Below, in pieces: positions 1 to 10,011 of a DNA stretch of 64,000 bases; the first letter of the stretch is position 1; every line of letters begins with the position of its first letter. This DNA comes from Rhyzopertha dominica (lineage: Eukaryota; Arthropoda; Insecta; Coleoptera; Bostrichidae). The notes under the pieces were generated by a model, which did no database searches, had not been told where the DNA came from, and saw only the letters and a program-made list of their open reading frames with translations. Made by a program: the position numbers and the translations under genes. The stretch spans positions 40,170,942-40,234,941 of the forward strand of contig QCXZ01000001.1 in assembly GCA_025024175.1 (NCBI GenBank), in the 5' to 3' direction.

Positions 1-4
1 TATA

Positions 5-423
5 TTGCAAGAACATGAAGATTTGTTTAAAGGTTTGGGTACATTTAAAGTAAAACCATGCGAATTCAAATTAAAGGCTAAATATGAACCAGTTGTTGTG
101 CCATGTAGGAAAGTTCCGTTTCAATTACTAAACAAATTAAAGGAAACTTTAAAAAGCATGCAAGATGAGGGCGTAATCGAAGATATTAAGGAACCCACTG
201 AATTTGTTAATCCTATAGTAATAGTAAGGAAAGTTGGTGGTGACATAAGAATTTGCTTAGATCCTCAAAATTTAAATTGGGCCTTATTAAGGGAACACTA
301 ACAGTTACCTACATTTGAAGAGATAACACATGATTTAGCGGGATCTAGATTTTTCTTCATCTTGGATGCTAATAAAGGCTTCTGGAAAAATCCATTATCT
401 GAACACACCTTTTGGTAGATTCA
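5..423 (+). pseudogene. Reverse transcriptase, N-terminal part (gypsy)
   Basis: This fragment covers the fingers and early palm of a Ty3/gypsy reverse transcriptase. The stretch VNPIVIVRKVGGDIRICLDP is the usual 'S.vv.V.KkdG.iRiCvDyr.LN' block. A TAA at about 299-301 stops the frame. The same frame then continues with LPTFEEITHDLAG and FFILDANKGFWKNPL, which holds the first catalytic aspartate (LDA). The frame is lost at about 400-420, where the next fragment continues in another phase. It is cut at the left by the window edge and is non-functional. Confidence 0.85.
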
Positions 424-827
424 AATTTTTGATGTTACCGTTCGGAATATCAGTAGCTCCTGAAATTTTTCACCGTACTTTTGTCGAAATTTTCGAAGGT
501 ATAAGTAGAATCAAAATTTATATAGACGATTTAATTATTTATGCCAAGACAGAAAAAGAACACGATGAAATATTGGAAAAAGTACTTGCGAGGGCACATG
601 AGAAGGGTGTAAAGTTTAATAAAAATAAATGTGAAATTAAGGTTCAGGAGGTTAAATATATAGGGCACATACTAACGAGTGAAGGGATCAAAATGGATCC
701 TGAGAAGGTTGAGGCTATAAACAAAATCAAAAGTCCCAGTAATATTAAAGAACTCTTACGACTTTTAGGCATGATCACATATGTCGGCAAATTTATTCCA
801 AATCAAGCTCAAAAACAGCTAAAATGA
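366..827 (+). pseudogene. Reverse transcriptase, palm and thumb (gypsy)
   Basis: This is the continuation of the reverse transcriptase in a shifted frame. From about residue 13 the pattern NTPFGRFKFLMLPFGISVAPEIF is the conserved 'tPfGrfef.rmPFGl..Ap..Fq' block (here split for length: NTPFGRFKF then LMLPFGISVAPE). YIDD at about residues 52-55 is the catalytic pair of the polymerase. The frame then follows the usual 'kc.f...ev.yLGhi.s..Gi..dp.Kv.ai' thumb/connection pattern (VKYIGHILTSEGIKMDPEKV). It stops at 827 and resumes in another frame. The catalytic residues are present, but the gene is broken on both sides. Confidence 0.88.
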
Positions 828-834
828 GAGAATT

Positions 835-1249
835 AACTAAAAAAGACATTGTTTGAGAATGGTCACAAGAACACGAGCAGGAATTCCAAAATTTAAAGCA
901 AATTTTATCACAAAGTCCAGTTTTACAATATTACGATGAAAAACAGCTATTAACATTATCATCAGATAGTTCAAAAGATGGTATGGGTGCGGTTTTGTTG
1001 CAGAATAATGCTCCCATAGAATACGCTTCTAAAACTTTAACAGAAAAACAAAAAAATTATGCCCAAATAGAAAAGGACGCTCTGGCTATCGCGTTTGGAT
1101 GCCACCGCTTCCATCAGTATCTCTATGGTAAAGATTTATTGGTGAAAGTGACCATAAGCCCCTAGAAACAATTTTTCGTAAACCCCTTGATAAATGTCCA
1201 TTGAGATTGCAGCGAATTCATATAAATTTACAGTGTTATAATTTCAAAG
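835..1249 (+). pseudogene. RNase H domain (gypsy), broken
   Basis: A Ty3-type RNase H follows the RT. Before the open part, the frame reads QNLKQILSQSPVLQYYDEK and then LSSDSSKDGMGAVLLQN. The second stretch is the first RNase H strand, with S at the place where the family usually has a T/S-D-A-S motif. Positions 983-1165 are open and contain PIEYASKTLTEKQKNYAQIE and KDALAIAFGCHRFHQYLYG, typical of the family. A frameshift at about 1150 interrupts the expected 'TDHKPL' motif; HKPLETIF and FKVVFKPGS follow in another frame. Two stops and a shift make it non-functional. Confidence 0.82.
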
Positions 1250-1714
1250 TTGTTTTCAAACCCGGTTCAAAATTATGTTGCCGATACGTTATCTCGGGCA
1301 AGCTATGAAAATGATTTTAAATTTTTGGAATCCGAAGTTGAATTTTACCTAAATTTTATCAAATATTATGAAATATCACCAGAAAAATATGAAACGCTGA
1401 AAATTCAAACCTGTAATGACCAGGAGTTAACACAGTTGAAGGAATTTATCAAGGGAGGTTGGCCAAACCACAAAAACTCGTTACCGGAAATAGTAAGAAA
1501 GTATTGGTTAGTAAGGGATGAACTCAGTATTATTCATGATATACCCAAAAGCATGAGACAAGACATAATAAATAAATTGCATTATAACCACATGGGTACC
1601 GTAAGAACTACATTAAAAGCAAACGAATTAGTTTACTGGCCAAATATGGCTAAACAAATTTCCAACACAATAAATACTTGTGAAACTTGCGCAATTTTCC
1701 AAAATTCAAATTAA
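1250..1714 (+). pseudogene. Pol connection and integrase H2C2 zinc finger (gypsy)
   Basis: The start VADTLSRASY is the conserved end of the RNase H/connection ('vaDaLSR'). About 100 residues later comes the integrase zinc-binding domain of the HHCC type: HYNHMGTVRTTLK, then YWPNMAKQI and CETCAIFQ, which supply the His pair and Cys pair. In active elements this domain helps integrase bind the cDNA ends. The frame stops at 1714, and a short out-of-frame gap leads into the integrase core. The domain itself looks well preserved. Confidence 0.82.
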
Positions 1715-1783
1715 AAAGGATCATTATTCAGTCAAACATTTGCTACAAGACCGCGGGAAAAAGTTGGTGTTCATTTATTTAAT

Positions 1784-2686
1784 TTGGAAAAAAACGAATT
1801 TATTTTAGTAGTGGACGAATACTCAAAATTCCTTGAGCTAATAAATTTAAAAAATAACACTACAAGTACTAATGTGATAAATGCATTGAAAAGTATGTTC
1901 AGTAGGCATGGTATACCTACACCTACAGTAATAACTTCGGATAATGGGCCACAGTTTGCATCAACAGATTTTCAAAATTACGTAAAACAGTGGGAAATAA
2001 TGCACATTACAAGTTCACCGCGGTATTCACAATCCAACGGATTTTTTGTGCGTCACGTGCAAACGATCAAAAAATTGTTAAAAAAGGAATTACATGACGG
2101 CAGAGATTTGCATTTAATATTACTAGAGTATAGAAATACTCCTATTAGTAATTACTTACCTTCACCTACAGAACTGCTTTTTAGCAGAAAAATAAAAGGT
2201 CAGTTACCAGTTTCTAATAAACTTTTGCAACCTACTTGGTGTAAACAGAAATATAGCTTGTTAAGAAAAGAAAACCACATTAAAACAACAAACTATTACA
2301 ATCAACATGTCAAAAATTTAAAGCCATTATTTCCAAATCAGAAAGTGATAGTACAAAATTTCATAACAAGAAAATGGGAACCTGGTATAGTTTTGAAAAA
2401 AGATTTTAGGACAAGGGTATATGCAGTGAAAATGCTGAATACAGGAAATGCAATAATCAGAAACATAAAATTTTTGAAACCATTTAATGGTCATTTTAAG
2501 GAAATAAATCAAAAGCATTTTAACGAAATCTTAGACACTGTACTAACTAGTAACAGCAACAAAACGCGTAAAACTAGTGACAGTGCTTTAGATCCGCCCA
2601 GTAGTTGTTCGGGTGTGCGAGAAAGAAAATATAGGAGATGTTTTTACGAGATTCGGGTCGCTTGGTTCGAAAACTTGATTTTTTAA
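1784..2686 (+). pseudogene. Integrase catalytic core (gypsy), catalytic Glu lost
   Basis: This is a retroviral-type integrase core. The first aspartate is in VVDEYSKF (residue 11) and the second in TSDNGPQF (residue 53). In a DD35E enzyme the glutamate should fall at residue 89, in the block normally read as SNG-x-x-E-R. Here residues 84-90 read SNGFFVR, so Val (codon GTG at 2048-2050) is in the catalytic position and the enzyme should be inactive. Downstream, LLEYRNTPISN and SPTELLFSR are the usual 'l..yr.tph..tg.sP.ellfgR' block, and a GPY/F-like C-terminal region follows (VIVQNFITRKWEPGIVL). Apart from the glutamate it is the longest intact stretch of this element. Confidence 0.88.
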
Positions 2687-2906
2687 ATTACACATAGATT
2701 TGTTTTATTAAATTCTGTTATAAAACGTGAGATAGGTCGTCTATTTAAGTTCTTGAAATCTTTAAATTTATTATTATGTATAAAGGACATGATGTTGTTT
2801 AAATTTATTTCGTAAAAGGAGGTATATGTGCTATTAAATTCTTTTGCTATATTATGTATTATATGTACACAGAATGTTGGCTAAATTTACTGTATAAGAA
2901 GGGATA

Positions 2907-3085
2907 TGTTATATAATGAATTGACTTTTTGTATATTTTGCATAAAATATAGATCATGCGCAGTCTCTGTACTGCATGTCATTTGCTACGTTATGGATAC
3001 AGTCACCCACTTAATTAATTAAGTACTCTTTTTTAATGTATAAAAGTTTATATTTTATAACTAGTGAACATACCCAATTCAATTA
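2907..3085 (+). repeat. Candidate 3' LTR of the gypsy element
   Basis: A purine run (AAGAAGGGATA, 2896-2906) is followed by TGTTATATAATG. That layout fits a polypurine tract and the start of an LTR in this group of elements. A TATA-like box (TATAAAAG, 3039-3046) lies where a U3 promoter would be. The right end is not defined because a MITE starts at about 3087. The 5' LTR is outside the window, so identity of the ends cannot be checked. Confidence 0.45.
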
Positions 3086-3086
3086 G

Positions 3087-3363
3087 TAAGGTTTCAGATT
3101 ATTGGGGTAGTGCTCAATCTTCGGTTCGTCAACATTCCACCACGGTTTTCCTCTAGGATTTGAGGCTTATTAAAACCTGATCGATAAACTAGACTTGAAA
3201 GATGGTCAGACCTGACCTATAAACTAATTGGACTTGAGGGATGGCCAGACCTGACCTATAAACTGACTGCATATGAGGGATGGCCAGACCTGACTAGTGT
3301 TGGCCGTGGTGGAATTTCCTACACGTACCGAAGATTGAGCATTACCCTAACCGAAACCGTACC
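3087..3363. mobile_element. MITE with long TIRs and internal 39-bp tandem units
   Basis: The two ends are inverted copies. The left arm (3087-3155) has GTGCTCAATCTTCGGT then ATTCCACCACGG. The right arm (3303-3363) reads CCGTGGTGGAAT then ACCGAAGATTGAGCATTACC. Between the arms are about three tandem units, of which two are a regular 39 bp: ACCTGACCTATAAACT... and ...GATGGCCAG, starting at 3175 (diverged), 3210 and 3249. There is no ORF. A transposase encoded elsewhere would be needed to move it. Target duplications are not clear, so the superfamily is unknown. Confidence 0.75.
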
Positions 3364-3936
3364 CTGGTCTTTCTTTGACTGATATACAGGGATAAATAAA
3401 AGAATTAGTTAAATTAGGCTAGAGTAATTGCAGCATACATCATAAAGCTGACAGCAACTGACAGCTAATGTTAATTATTTACCCACTAAAAATGACAAGT
3501 TTCACGGATGGGGGCGCCACTTCAAAGTTTGCTCATAGCCTAGACAATCATTGGTTTTTGAGGTATTTCATGATGAATAATAAGGATTGTTCACCAATGA
3601 TTCTACCATAGCTAGGTTGTTTATTTCAAGTCGTAGAACTGTTTAAATTGGAAAGTTTCATATTTTTTCTAGAATAATCTCATGGTAATGAGAAAGAATG
3701 TCAAGCATAACCTGACTGAGATCTTTACGGGAACTTTGTTATTTTATATGGAACGACCCATTCTAAATAGCGTATTGGTTACACTACATCGAATTAAATG
3801 AAAAAGTATTAAGATTCCACTATACTCTTGTTTTTGTGATGTACTTTTTGATGTTGACACATCTTACACCATGGAGGTCATTTGGTTAAGATGATTAAAT
3901 AAAAGGAACTCCGGTGGAATAAAATTGCTTTGTTGT
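3364..3936. other. Non-coding stretch, nothing recognised
   Basis: AT-rich sequence between two short elements. I see no coding frame, RNA gene or clear repeat in it. Confidence 0.5.
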
Positions 3937-3975
3937 ATTCATTTTAGCTCAAAGTTAACTAACTCCTATACAACG
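3937..3975 (+). repeat. Short dispersed repeat, copy 1
   Basis: The stretch beginning ATTCATTTTAGCTCAAAG and continuing TTAACTA-CTCCT-TAC-ACG recurs at 22764-22803 with three substitutions that I can see. It is probably the edge of a mobile element. In this copy it sits directly left of a foldback MITE that lacks its outer left TIR, so the MITE may have been truncated or joined to this element. Confidence 0.5.
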
Positions 3976-3980
3976 AAGAA

Positions 3981-4240
3981 AACAGTCCGATATTTTAGAG
4001 CAAAATAGTGGCGGGAAATTTAAATTTTCGTAACAGAGGTGGGAGAGGGAACCAAACTAATAAACCTGATCTTAAACATTAGAATACTGTCAGATATCAG
4101 GCTCTGATACAGTGTCGTTTGACTTTTCCTGAGGTAATTGGCAATGTGCTTTTTGCATCAGAGCCTGATATCTGACAGCTTTCTTCGCCACTATTTTACC
4201 CTATTTTACCGTCTATTGCGGTACTGTAATATATTTAGTG
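3981..4240. mobile_element. Foldback MITE, copy 1 (left end incomplete)
   Basis: This is a palindromic element. Its core arms are a perfect 22-nt inverted repeat: 4087-4108 (CTGTCAGATATCAGG...) and 4157-4178. The right end carries the TIR TTGCGGTACTGTAATATATT followed by TAGTG. The left end has only diverged remains of that TIR. A second copy lies at 9673-10011 and shares the order TIR, GGGAGAGGGAACCAA, core arms, CACTATTTT-, TIR. It has no coding capacity and would form a strong hairpin as single strand. Confidence 0.72.
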
Positions 4241-7200
4241 ACTGTAGTGAAAGCTAAGGCCACTGCATATATAAGGTACCGCCAACTCTTTAATCACAGG
4301 GAAACATCTGAAATATAGCATGTTATGTTGCTAATACCCATATAAAAGGTTAGGACTGGAGTAATGGAATTTTTTCTTTTTTTTTTCTTTTTTGTTTCAA
4401 AGTTCCTTACTTATTGGTATTCGACACGACTACCAGTTGCAAACTTAAGTTTAGCGAACAAGTAATCTTAAAGCTTGACTGCATGCGATCAAGAAAGCCC
4501 ATTCGCATCGTTACGAAAAAAAGTTGTTCCGTTTACCTGACGTAAAACCAGATACTCTCGTTAGGCTCCCTCTAGATTTGATTAGGCCTGCAGCAGCAAA
4601 TACTCAGAACACATGCAGGATTTCGTAGGACGCTTGGGAATCGGTAAGTACCGTTCTTATTTTGTCGTTGGACCATACCCAATTGGTTTCACTCCAGTTC
4701 CGAAGAATCTCGCATGTGTAGCTAACCGAGCAAGTATAAAACTCATTTTAGAGGCACGAGTTTCATTTTCATGCCAATCCTAGGAGCTTTTTGGATACTC
4801 TAGCAACGTAATTTGTTCCCATGCGCCTGTAGCCAATAAGGGAACAAGTAAGCCGTAGAGAATAAACAAAGGGGCATGTTTGATGTGACCTCGAATTTAA
4901 AAACCGATTTTATATAAGATGTTTTGTTATTTCTTTTAAATTGATGTAAATTGAGCTTGTAAATGAGTACTTTCTATCTTAACTATGACAAATAGCCCGT
5001 AAATAAAGAAAGATATGATTATAACATACCTAAATTTTTGTACCTGTTACACGCTCAAACCCATAAAAATATAGAGCCGTCCTCAGAATAACATTCAAGA
5101 AAACGCATATTCATGAAGTTTACGTTTGAAAGATATAAGCGAGGAGTGATAGATTAAAACTATTCTGTATAAAACACGTATAAAGACGGAATGGGGAGGC
5201 CGATGTTACAACTGTCGTTGTCAAGGATACTTGCAAATGCTAAGTGACACGTCATTCCTTAGGTGCAAGACGAGCATGAAAGATGAAGAATTTAGTATTC
5301 CCACATATTTGCCAATTACTTCAATAATAATAATGCAATTTGTGCAGACAAGTTACAGCATGGGTCATGGGAATCGAATAACAGGCGATTGTGAAATATA
5401 ATGTATCGGATTCAACTGAAGTATTGTTAGTCTCATGATATTATTTAGTTGTTATCTGACTGATGGCAGAGTATTGTATTATCCTGGAAAATGAATATAT
5501 TGCAGTTAACTCCGTACGTGTAGTATTGATAAACTAGTGGGTCATCGTACAATTTAATCACGTATATTGCATAATGCTGTGTACAAACTAGAGCAACNAC
5601 TGTAATAACCAGAGTTGGTCATTAGAAATCCCATTGTTCGAGTGACTAAATTTTCGCAATTTTTCTGTTATTATTAAATTTTTCGCAANCTTTTTCTGCN
5701 CTGTATTCACATTNTATACATTCTACTAAATACTGTTTTCTTGCTTCTTGTATTAGCAGATNTTTAGCTTCATCAAACATGCGATATAATATCNCAGATT
5801 GCAATGAATACAATGTGTATTTCTGAAATCTACAGGTGATAATATAGAGGTAGCAGCTCTAGGGCTAAAAGAAAACCTGAACTCAATATACTCGACAGGA
5901 AAGCCATGCGAATGGAGANATAAGACGATANGTTCNCCACGAGAATGCTATAACAGAAAACTGACACATATGGAGTGCCTTTAGATTAGAAATTTGTGAA
6001 TTAGATAAAGGTGGAGAATATTAGCAACAAAATTATAATGTATTAAAATATAGGGCAGAAAGTGTTAGTAGAATACTGCAAATATCATTTTATACGGAGA
6101 AAATATCTTGCGCAGATTTTCTGCAAAACTGATGTAAAAAATATGACGTGCATAATAATTGGAAATACGGCGGAATGTCCATTTAATTACAGGGATAATT
6201 GGATAATCTGGATTGAAGCGATGTCAGTGACAAGGAAACCTGCGAGAGAAATTCATCTACAAAGCGGTTATGCAGATCCTGCTATTCGTAATAGTGCTAG
6301 TACTGACAATATACTCAACCGATAAAAAGCGTTTCATCATTCGTCTAATAAAAACTGTAATAATTATAATAAGGTAAGCCGAGTAGCCGTACTTTGTTGT
6401 AAACCAGGTGACATCCAACTCTGCTTTATTTGCGCATGAACAAAGTTATAGTTTTCACTCTCCGGCAGTGGCGGCCGTCTTGGTCGGCACTGTCGAGTGT
6501 CGACCCGGAATTTTGATCGAAGAAATCATTTTTTCGTATTTTTATGTATATTTTGTTTTATTATGTTCAAATATCTTGAAACAGTTGGAGCGTATTTTTT
6601 TACATTACCATCAAATTAATAATTAGCCAAAATCACATTTTACGAATTATCCCGAAAAATTGACACTACTCGGCAACCGTGGCTGGGCCGTGTATGTGTT
6701 TGTCATCCAAGCCCGTGATCCAAACGGTGGGTCGGCAGACCGCATCGTATAAGGAAGCAATAGCATCGTTGAGCTGAACAAAGACGCAACCCTGCGCGCA
6801 TATCGGGACTGCAATGCTTGGGTTCGGCAGACAGCATAAAACGTTAAAAGGGACTTCATTTATTTCAATTATTTCAAGTTTTTTTTTAAATCAGCCAATT
6901 ATAGTTCTGTTTTCTACTGAGTACTACAAATTATCTGATTAACACCCTTTACATGTTTACAGTTTTTTTATAATCATAATTTAATTTTACGTATATATGT
7001 TTTTATTGAAGTTAATAAAGGAGGCCCGGCATTCATAATCGTTGGATTCCGAAAATTAATTTTGACATGTACATTGAACAACAATTATATATATAGTTCA
7101 ATACTGAAATCACGAATGTTTTACGAAATTTTTCATTTTCCCAAGATTATTGTAAGAGCTATCCTCTTAAATAAACAATTTTAAGCAGATACCTTCAAAC

Positions 7201-7315
7201 ATTTAACAGAATTAATTAAATACATGTTACAAATTTAGTCAATCTGAAATCATTGAAGAATTTCACACAAAAAGAAAATAACAAAATAAGTAAGCGCCAA
7301 TACCCACATAATCGC
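4241..7315. other. Non-coding stretch with ambiguous bases
   Basis: No gene is recognised. There is a T-rich run at about 4373-4397 and about ten single N bases between 5597 and 5932. A somewhat GC-richer patch at 6460-6860 ends with CGGCAGACAGCA, and CGGCAGACAG also occurs at 7633 and, inverted, at 8211-8222. This suggests ends of a repeat family that I could not delimit. The short open frames here (70-87 codons) show no family resemblance. Confidence 0.5.
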
Positions 7316-8210
7316 TCAAGAGGGGCATTTACTTGGAGCAACCCGTATTACCAGCGGGACATGGGACGTAAGAGGGTAGCCGATAGGTTGAAATCACGCA
7401 AAGATCAGACGGGCTAAACTAATATTTGGAAAATTGCTGACTGTAGCGTGTGCATAAAAAAGTAAGCATGATATTAGTAACTTACTATGATATTATACCA
7501 GGTTATTCAAAATATGGAATAACCCATTTATTTCTGTAAATATGAACTATATAACATTTCATTCTAACTTCGTGTCGACTATGATTTCTGGAGGAACTTT
7601 TATAATAATTTTCATTCCGCCTCCCCGTAGCTTCGGCAGACAGTAAATTAATGTGAAAGAGCTTTTAACATTAAACTTGTCACGTGTATTTAGACATACA
7701 ATCTTAGAAATCCAGTCATATCGGAATAAATCGTATATCGCTCGATCATTCCAGACAGGTTTGTATCTTAGCCTCACTGTTCTCTGGATACCACGGACCT
7801 GGTGGGGATGGGCATTCGCATTCCGCTCTCGTGACGGACTCGTGCGAAAGGGTTTGCGGTTTTAGATTTTTTGAATGTTTTTACTCATTTATCGTGTTCA
7901 TGTTTTTAGTAGTGTACAAAGGAATATGTAACTACAACGCGGAGTTTGAATTTTTCGTTTATGTGCCTTAGTTTTCGAGAAATAGCTCGCCAAAAATACG
8001 CATTTTTAAGCCAAATATAACAACAAATATTTACATTACCGTACCAAATTCAGAAAAAACTCAAACTCTACGTTGTAGCTACAACTTTTGCTATTGCCAT
8101 GTCGAAATTTCACTTCGAAAAAAAAAAAAAAGTTTCGAATAACTGGGTAAAATGTAAAACGGTAGGTGCTTAAAATGACCCGCTTCGCTCTAGGTAAACG
8201 CCCCTCTTAA
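7316..8210. mobile_element. Non-autonomous TIR element with internal hairpin
   Basis: The ends are inverted copies of about 24 bp: TCAAGAGGGGCATTTACTTG-GAGC at 7316-7339, and at 8187-8210 the reverse complement of TTAAGAGGGGCGTTTACCTA-GAGC. Inside lies a second inverted repeat: GTAACTACAACGCGGAGTTT at about 7928, and the reverse complement of GCTACAACGTAGAGTTTGAG at about 8060-8085. The sequence between has the 'tttcgagaaatagctcgcc' style common in non-coding insect DNA transposons. There is no ORF and no clear target duplication. Confidence 0.55.
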
Positions 8211-8865
8211 TGCTGTCTGCCGGACTTTCGAATACATCTTCGGATTGGGCTCGACATATATCGGCTTCTCCTCTCCGGTGCAGTACAGGTGCAAGCTTAA
8301 CGTTGAAATTATGATGCTAGTTGCCAGATTAGGCTATTTCTTACCAAATGAACTATCTTTTTAACTTGCGGTGATATGAAAATTTACAGAAGTAGCAAGT
8401 AATAAACAACAACAACTACAAGTATATACAAAATTATTTACTTATTTATAAATAAATAATATTGACCAACTAGAGTGGACCAAGGTTTTTACTGCCGACC
8501 CAATAGAATTTGTCACGATCCGCCACTGCTCTCCGCATCCATACTCGTCACGTCTTACACCCAGCAAGAACAAACGTTACTTAGTGGATACCAGATTCGC
8601 TTAAGAGCCACACAAAACCCTGATGGACTGTGTCCTGGAAAAATATTTCGTGTAACATTATTTGGCCTAGTTGTAATTCTCCTGTCATGAGATTTTATAC
8701 AGCCTAGTTTCTCAGATAGAACAATTTCTTGACCATTTTGAAACCTACAAAGACCTTAAGTATTAAGACCAAGTATTTCATATCCTTTATCAAAATTTGA
8801 ATATGGCAATGTCGACGGAAATCTACTGACCTTTTGATTAGATTGTTACCGTCGACGTAACGTAT
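8211..8865. other. Non-coding stretch, nothing recognised
   Basis: No family match is visible in any frame. An inverted GTCGACGG/CCGTCGAC pair at about 8812-8857 sits just left of a candidate solo LTR. Confidence 0.45.
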
Positions 8866-9135
8866 TGTTACGTGTACGAGTTCGAAATATGCGGATTTCT
8901 GACTTAAATGCCTTTATTCACACACTAATACATAAGATACCACACTATAAGACTACTGATTCAATTAGCCACTACTTAAAACGCTATACTTCGCTGCAGT
9001 CACTATAACATTTGGATCGCCTTGTCTGCTCATCTTCTTTTAATAGCTTTTCAAATCAGACTGATTTGCACGCCATTTCTCGCACTTTATATGAGAAGTC
9101 TACGCAATCCAACTAGACGCTTCCAGAAAATTACA
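8866..9135 (-). repeat. Candidate solo LTR (minus orientation)
   Basis: Read on the minus strand, the segment starts TGTAATTTTC and ends CACGTAACA, so it is bounded by TG...CA. A TATA-like box (CTCATATAAAG, complement of 9087-9096 and flanks) lies about 40 nt from the 5' end. A polyadenylation-like GAATAAAGG (complement of about 8912-8919) lies about 50 nt from the 3' end. The spacing and the TGTTACG/CGTAACA style fit a gypsy-type LTR. No internal region or matching LTR is present, and I could not find a convincing target duplication. Confidence 0.4.
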
Positions 9136-9162
9136 AGATTCATCCTCTACTGCCACTAAATA

Positions 9163-9440
9163 CACTCATGAGCAAAAGTATTGCATATTTTCAAGATTCG
9201 TAAAATTTCGACAATGAATATTTCAGCAACCACTGGCCGGATTGAAATGTTTTTTTAATTGATGCTCCTTTATGTGTGGATATGGTGTAGTGAGGAGATG
9301 CCCAGAACATAAAATCTTCATATTGTACAGGCCGAATAAATAGTGTCATGTTTTCTTCATCAAAGTTTAATGTCTTCTGTGGGCAATACCAGTTGGCTGA
9401 GGCTCATACCATCTACTCAGTGAAGTAGCCGAGCATTTCC
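9163..9440 (+). mobile_element. Tc1/mariner-like element, one end only
   Basis: A TA dinucleotide (9161-9162) is followed by CACTCATGAGCAAAAGTATT. This closely resembles the terminal inverted repeats of Tc1-like transposons (C-A-x-T-C-A-T-G-x-x-C-A-A-A-A-G). Nothing in the following few hundred bases is a recognisable transposase, and the opposite inverted end was not found. The right boundary is a guess. Confidence 0.4.
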
Positions 9441-9672
9441 CGAGTATTATGTTTTTTTTTATCAACNTATCTTGGATACTTCCAGAGATATGCAATTTTT
9501 TAACATTTCTTATTTCTCATTATTATTTAATCAACACACTCTGTAACTGTCACTTAGCAACAAACAATTATGACAATGACAATTATATGGAACTATAAGA
9601 AATCATCAGAAATCATATATACGTCGCAACCGCTGTAGCTACCTTTAATATTTAGTAGCCTTAAATTAAATT

Positions 9673-10011
9673 CACTAAATACATTACAGTACCGCAATAA
9701 TTCATCATTTTAGGGTAGAATTGGGCGGAAAATTTAAATGTTTATAAAAGAGATGGGAGAGGGAACCAATCTATATAATGTAACCTTAAAGATTAGAAAA
9801 CTATCAGATATCAGGCTCTGATGAAGTGTTGTTTGACTTTTCCCTAGGTACCCAGTTGGGTTGCTTGGGTTGCTTTGTGCATCTGAGCCTAATATCTGAC
9901 AGTTCTCTAATCTTTAAGGTTGGATTTGATTAGTTTGGCTCCCTTTATCTTCTCTCCACTATTTTGCTCTTAAATGGCCGTCTATCGCGGTGCTGCAGTA
10001 TATATTTAGTG
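9673..10011. mobile_element. Foldback MITE, copy 2 (complete)
   Basis: Both ends carry inverted copies of CACTAAATACATTACAGTAC-CGCAATA. The right end is diverged (TATCGCGGTGCTGCAGTATA then TATTTAGTG). The central arms are about 42 nt (9782-9822 and 9881-9922, AACCTTAAAGATTAGA then CAGATATCAGGCTC). Nearly the whole 339 bp can be folded on itself. It matches copy 1 at 3981-4240 in order and sequence. Its right end overlaps the start of the next foldback element by a few bases. Confidence 0.75.

Larger units (their letters stand above)
1..3085 (+). mobile_element. Ty3/gypsy LTR retrotransposon, decayed 3' part
   Basis: The window opens inside pol. Fragments follow in the order reverse transcriptase, RNase H, integrase zinc finger, integrase core, then a candidate LTR. 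This RT-RH-IN order is that of Ty3/gypsy elements. Frameshifts and stops separate the fragments (near 300, 400-420, 827, 1150 and 1714), and the integrase has lost its catalytic glutamate, so this copy is dead. The 5' LTR, gag and protease lie outside the window. The 3' end is uncertain because a MITE begins at about 3087, directly after or inside the LTR. It is clearly older and from a different family than the intact element at 46474-51991. Confidence 0.88.
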
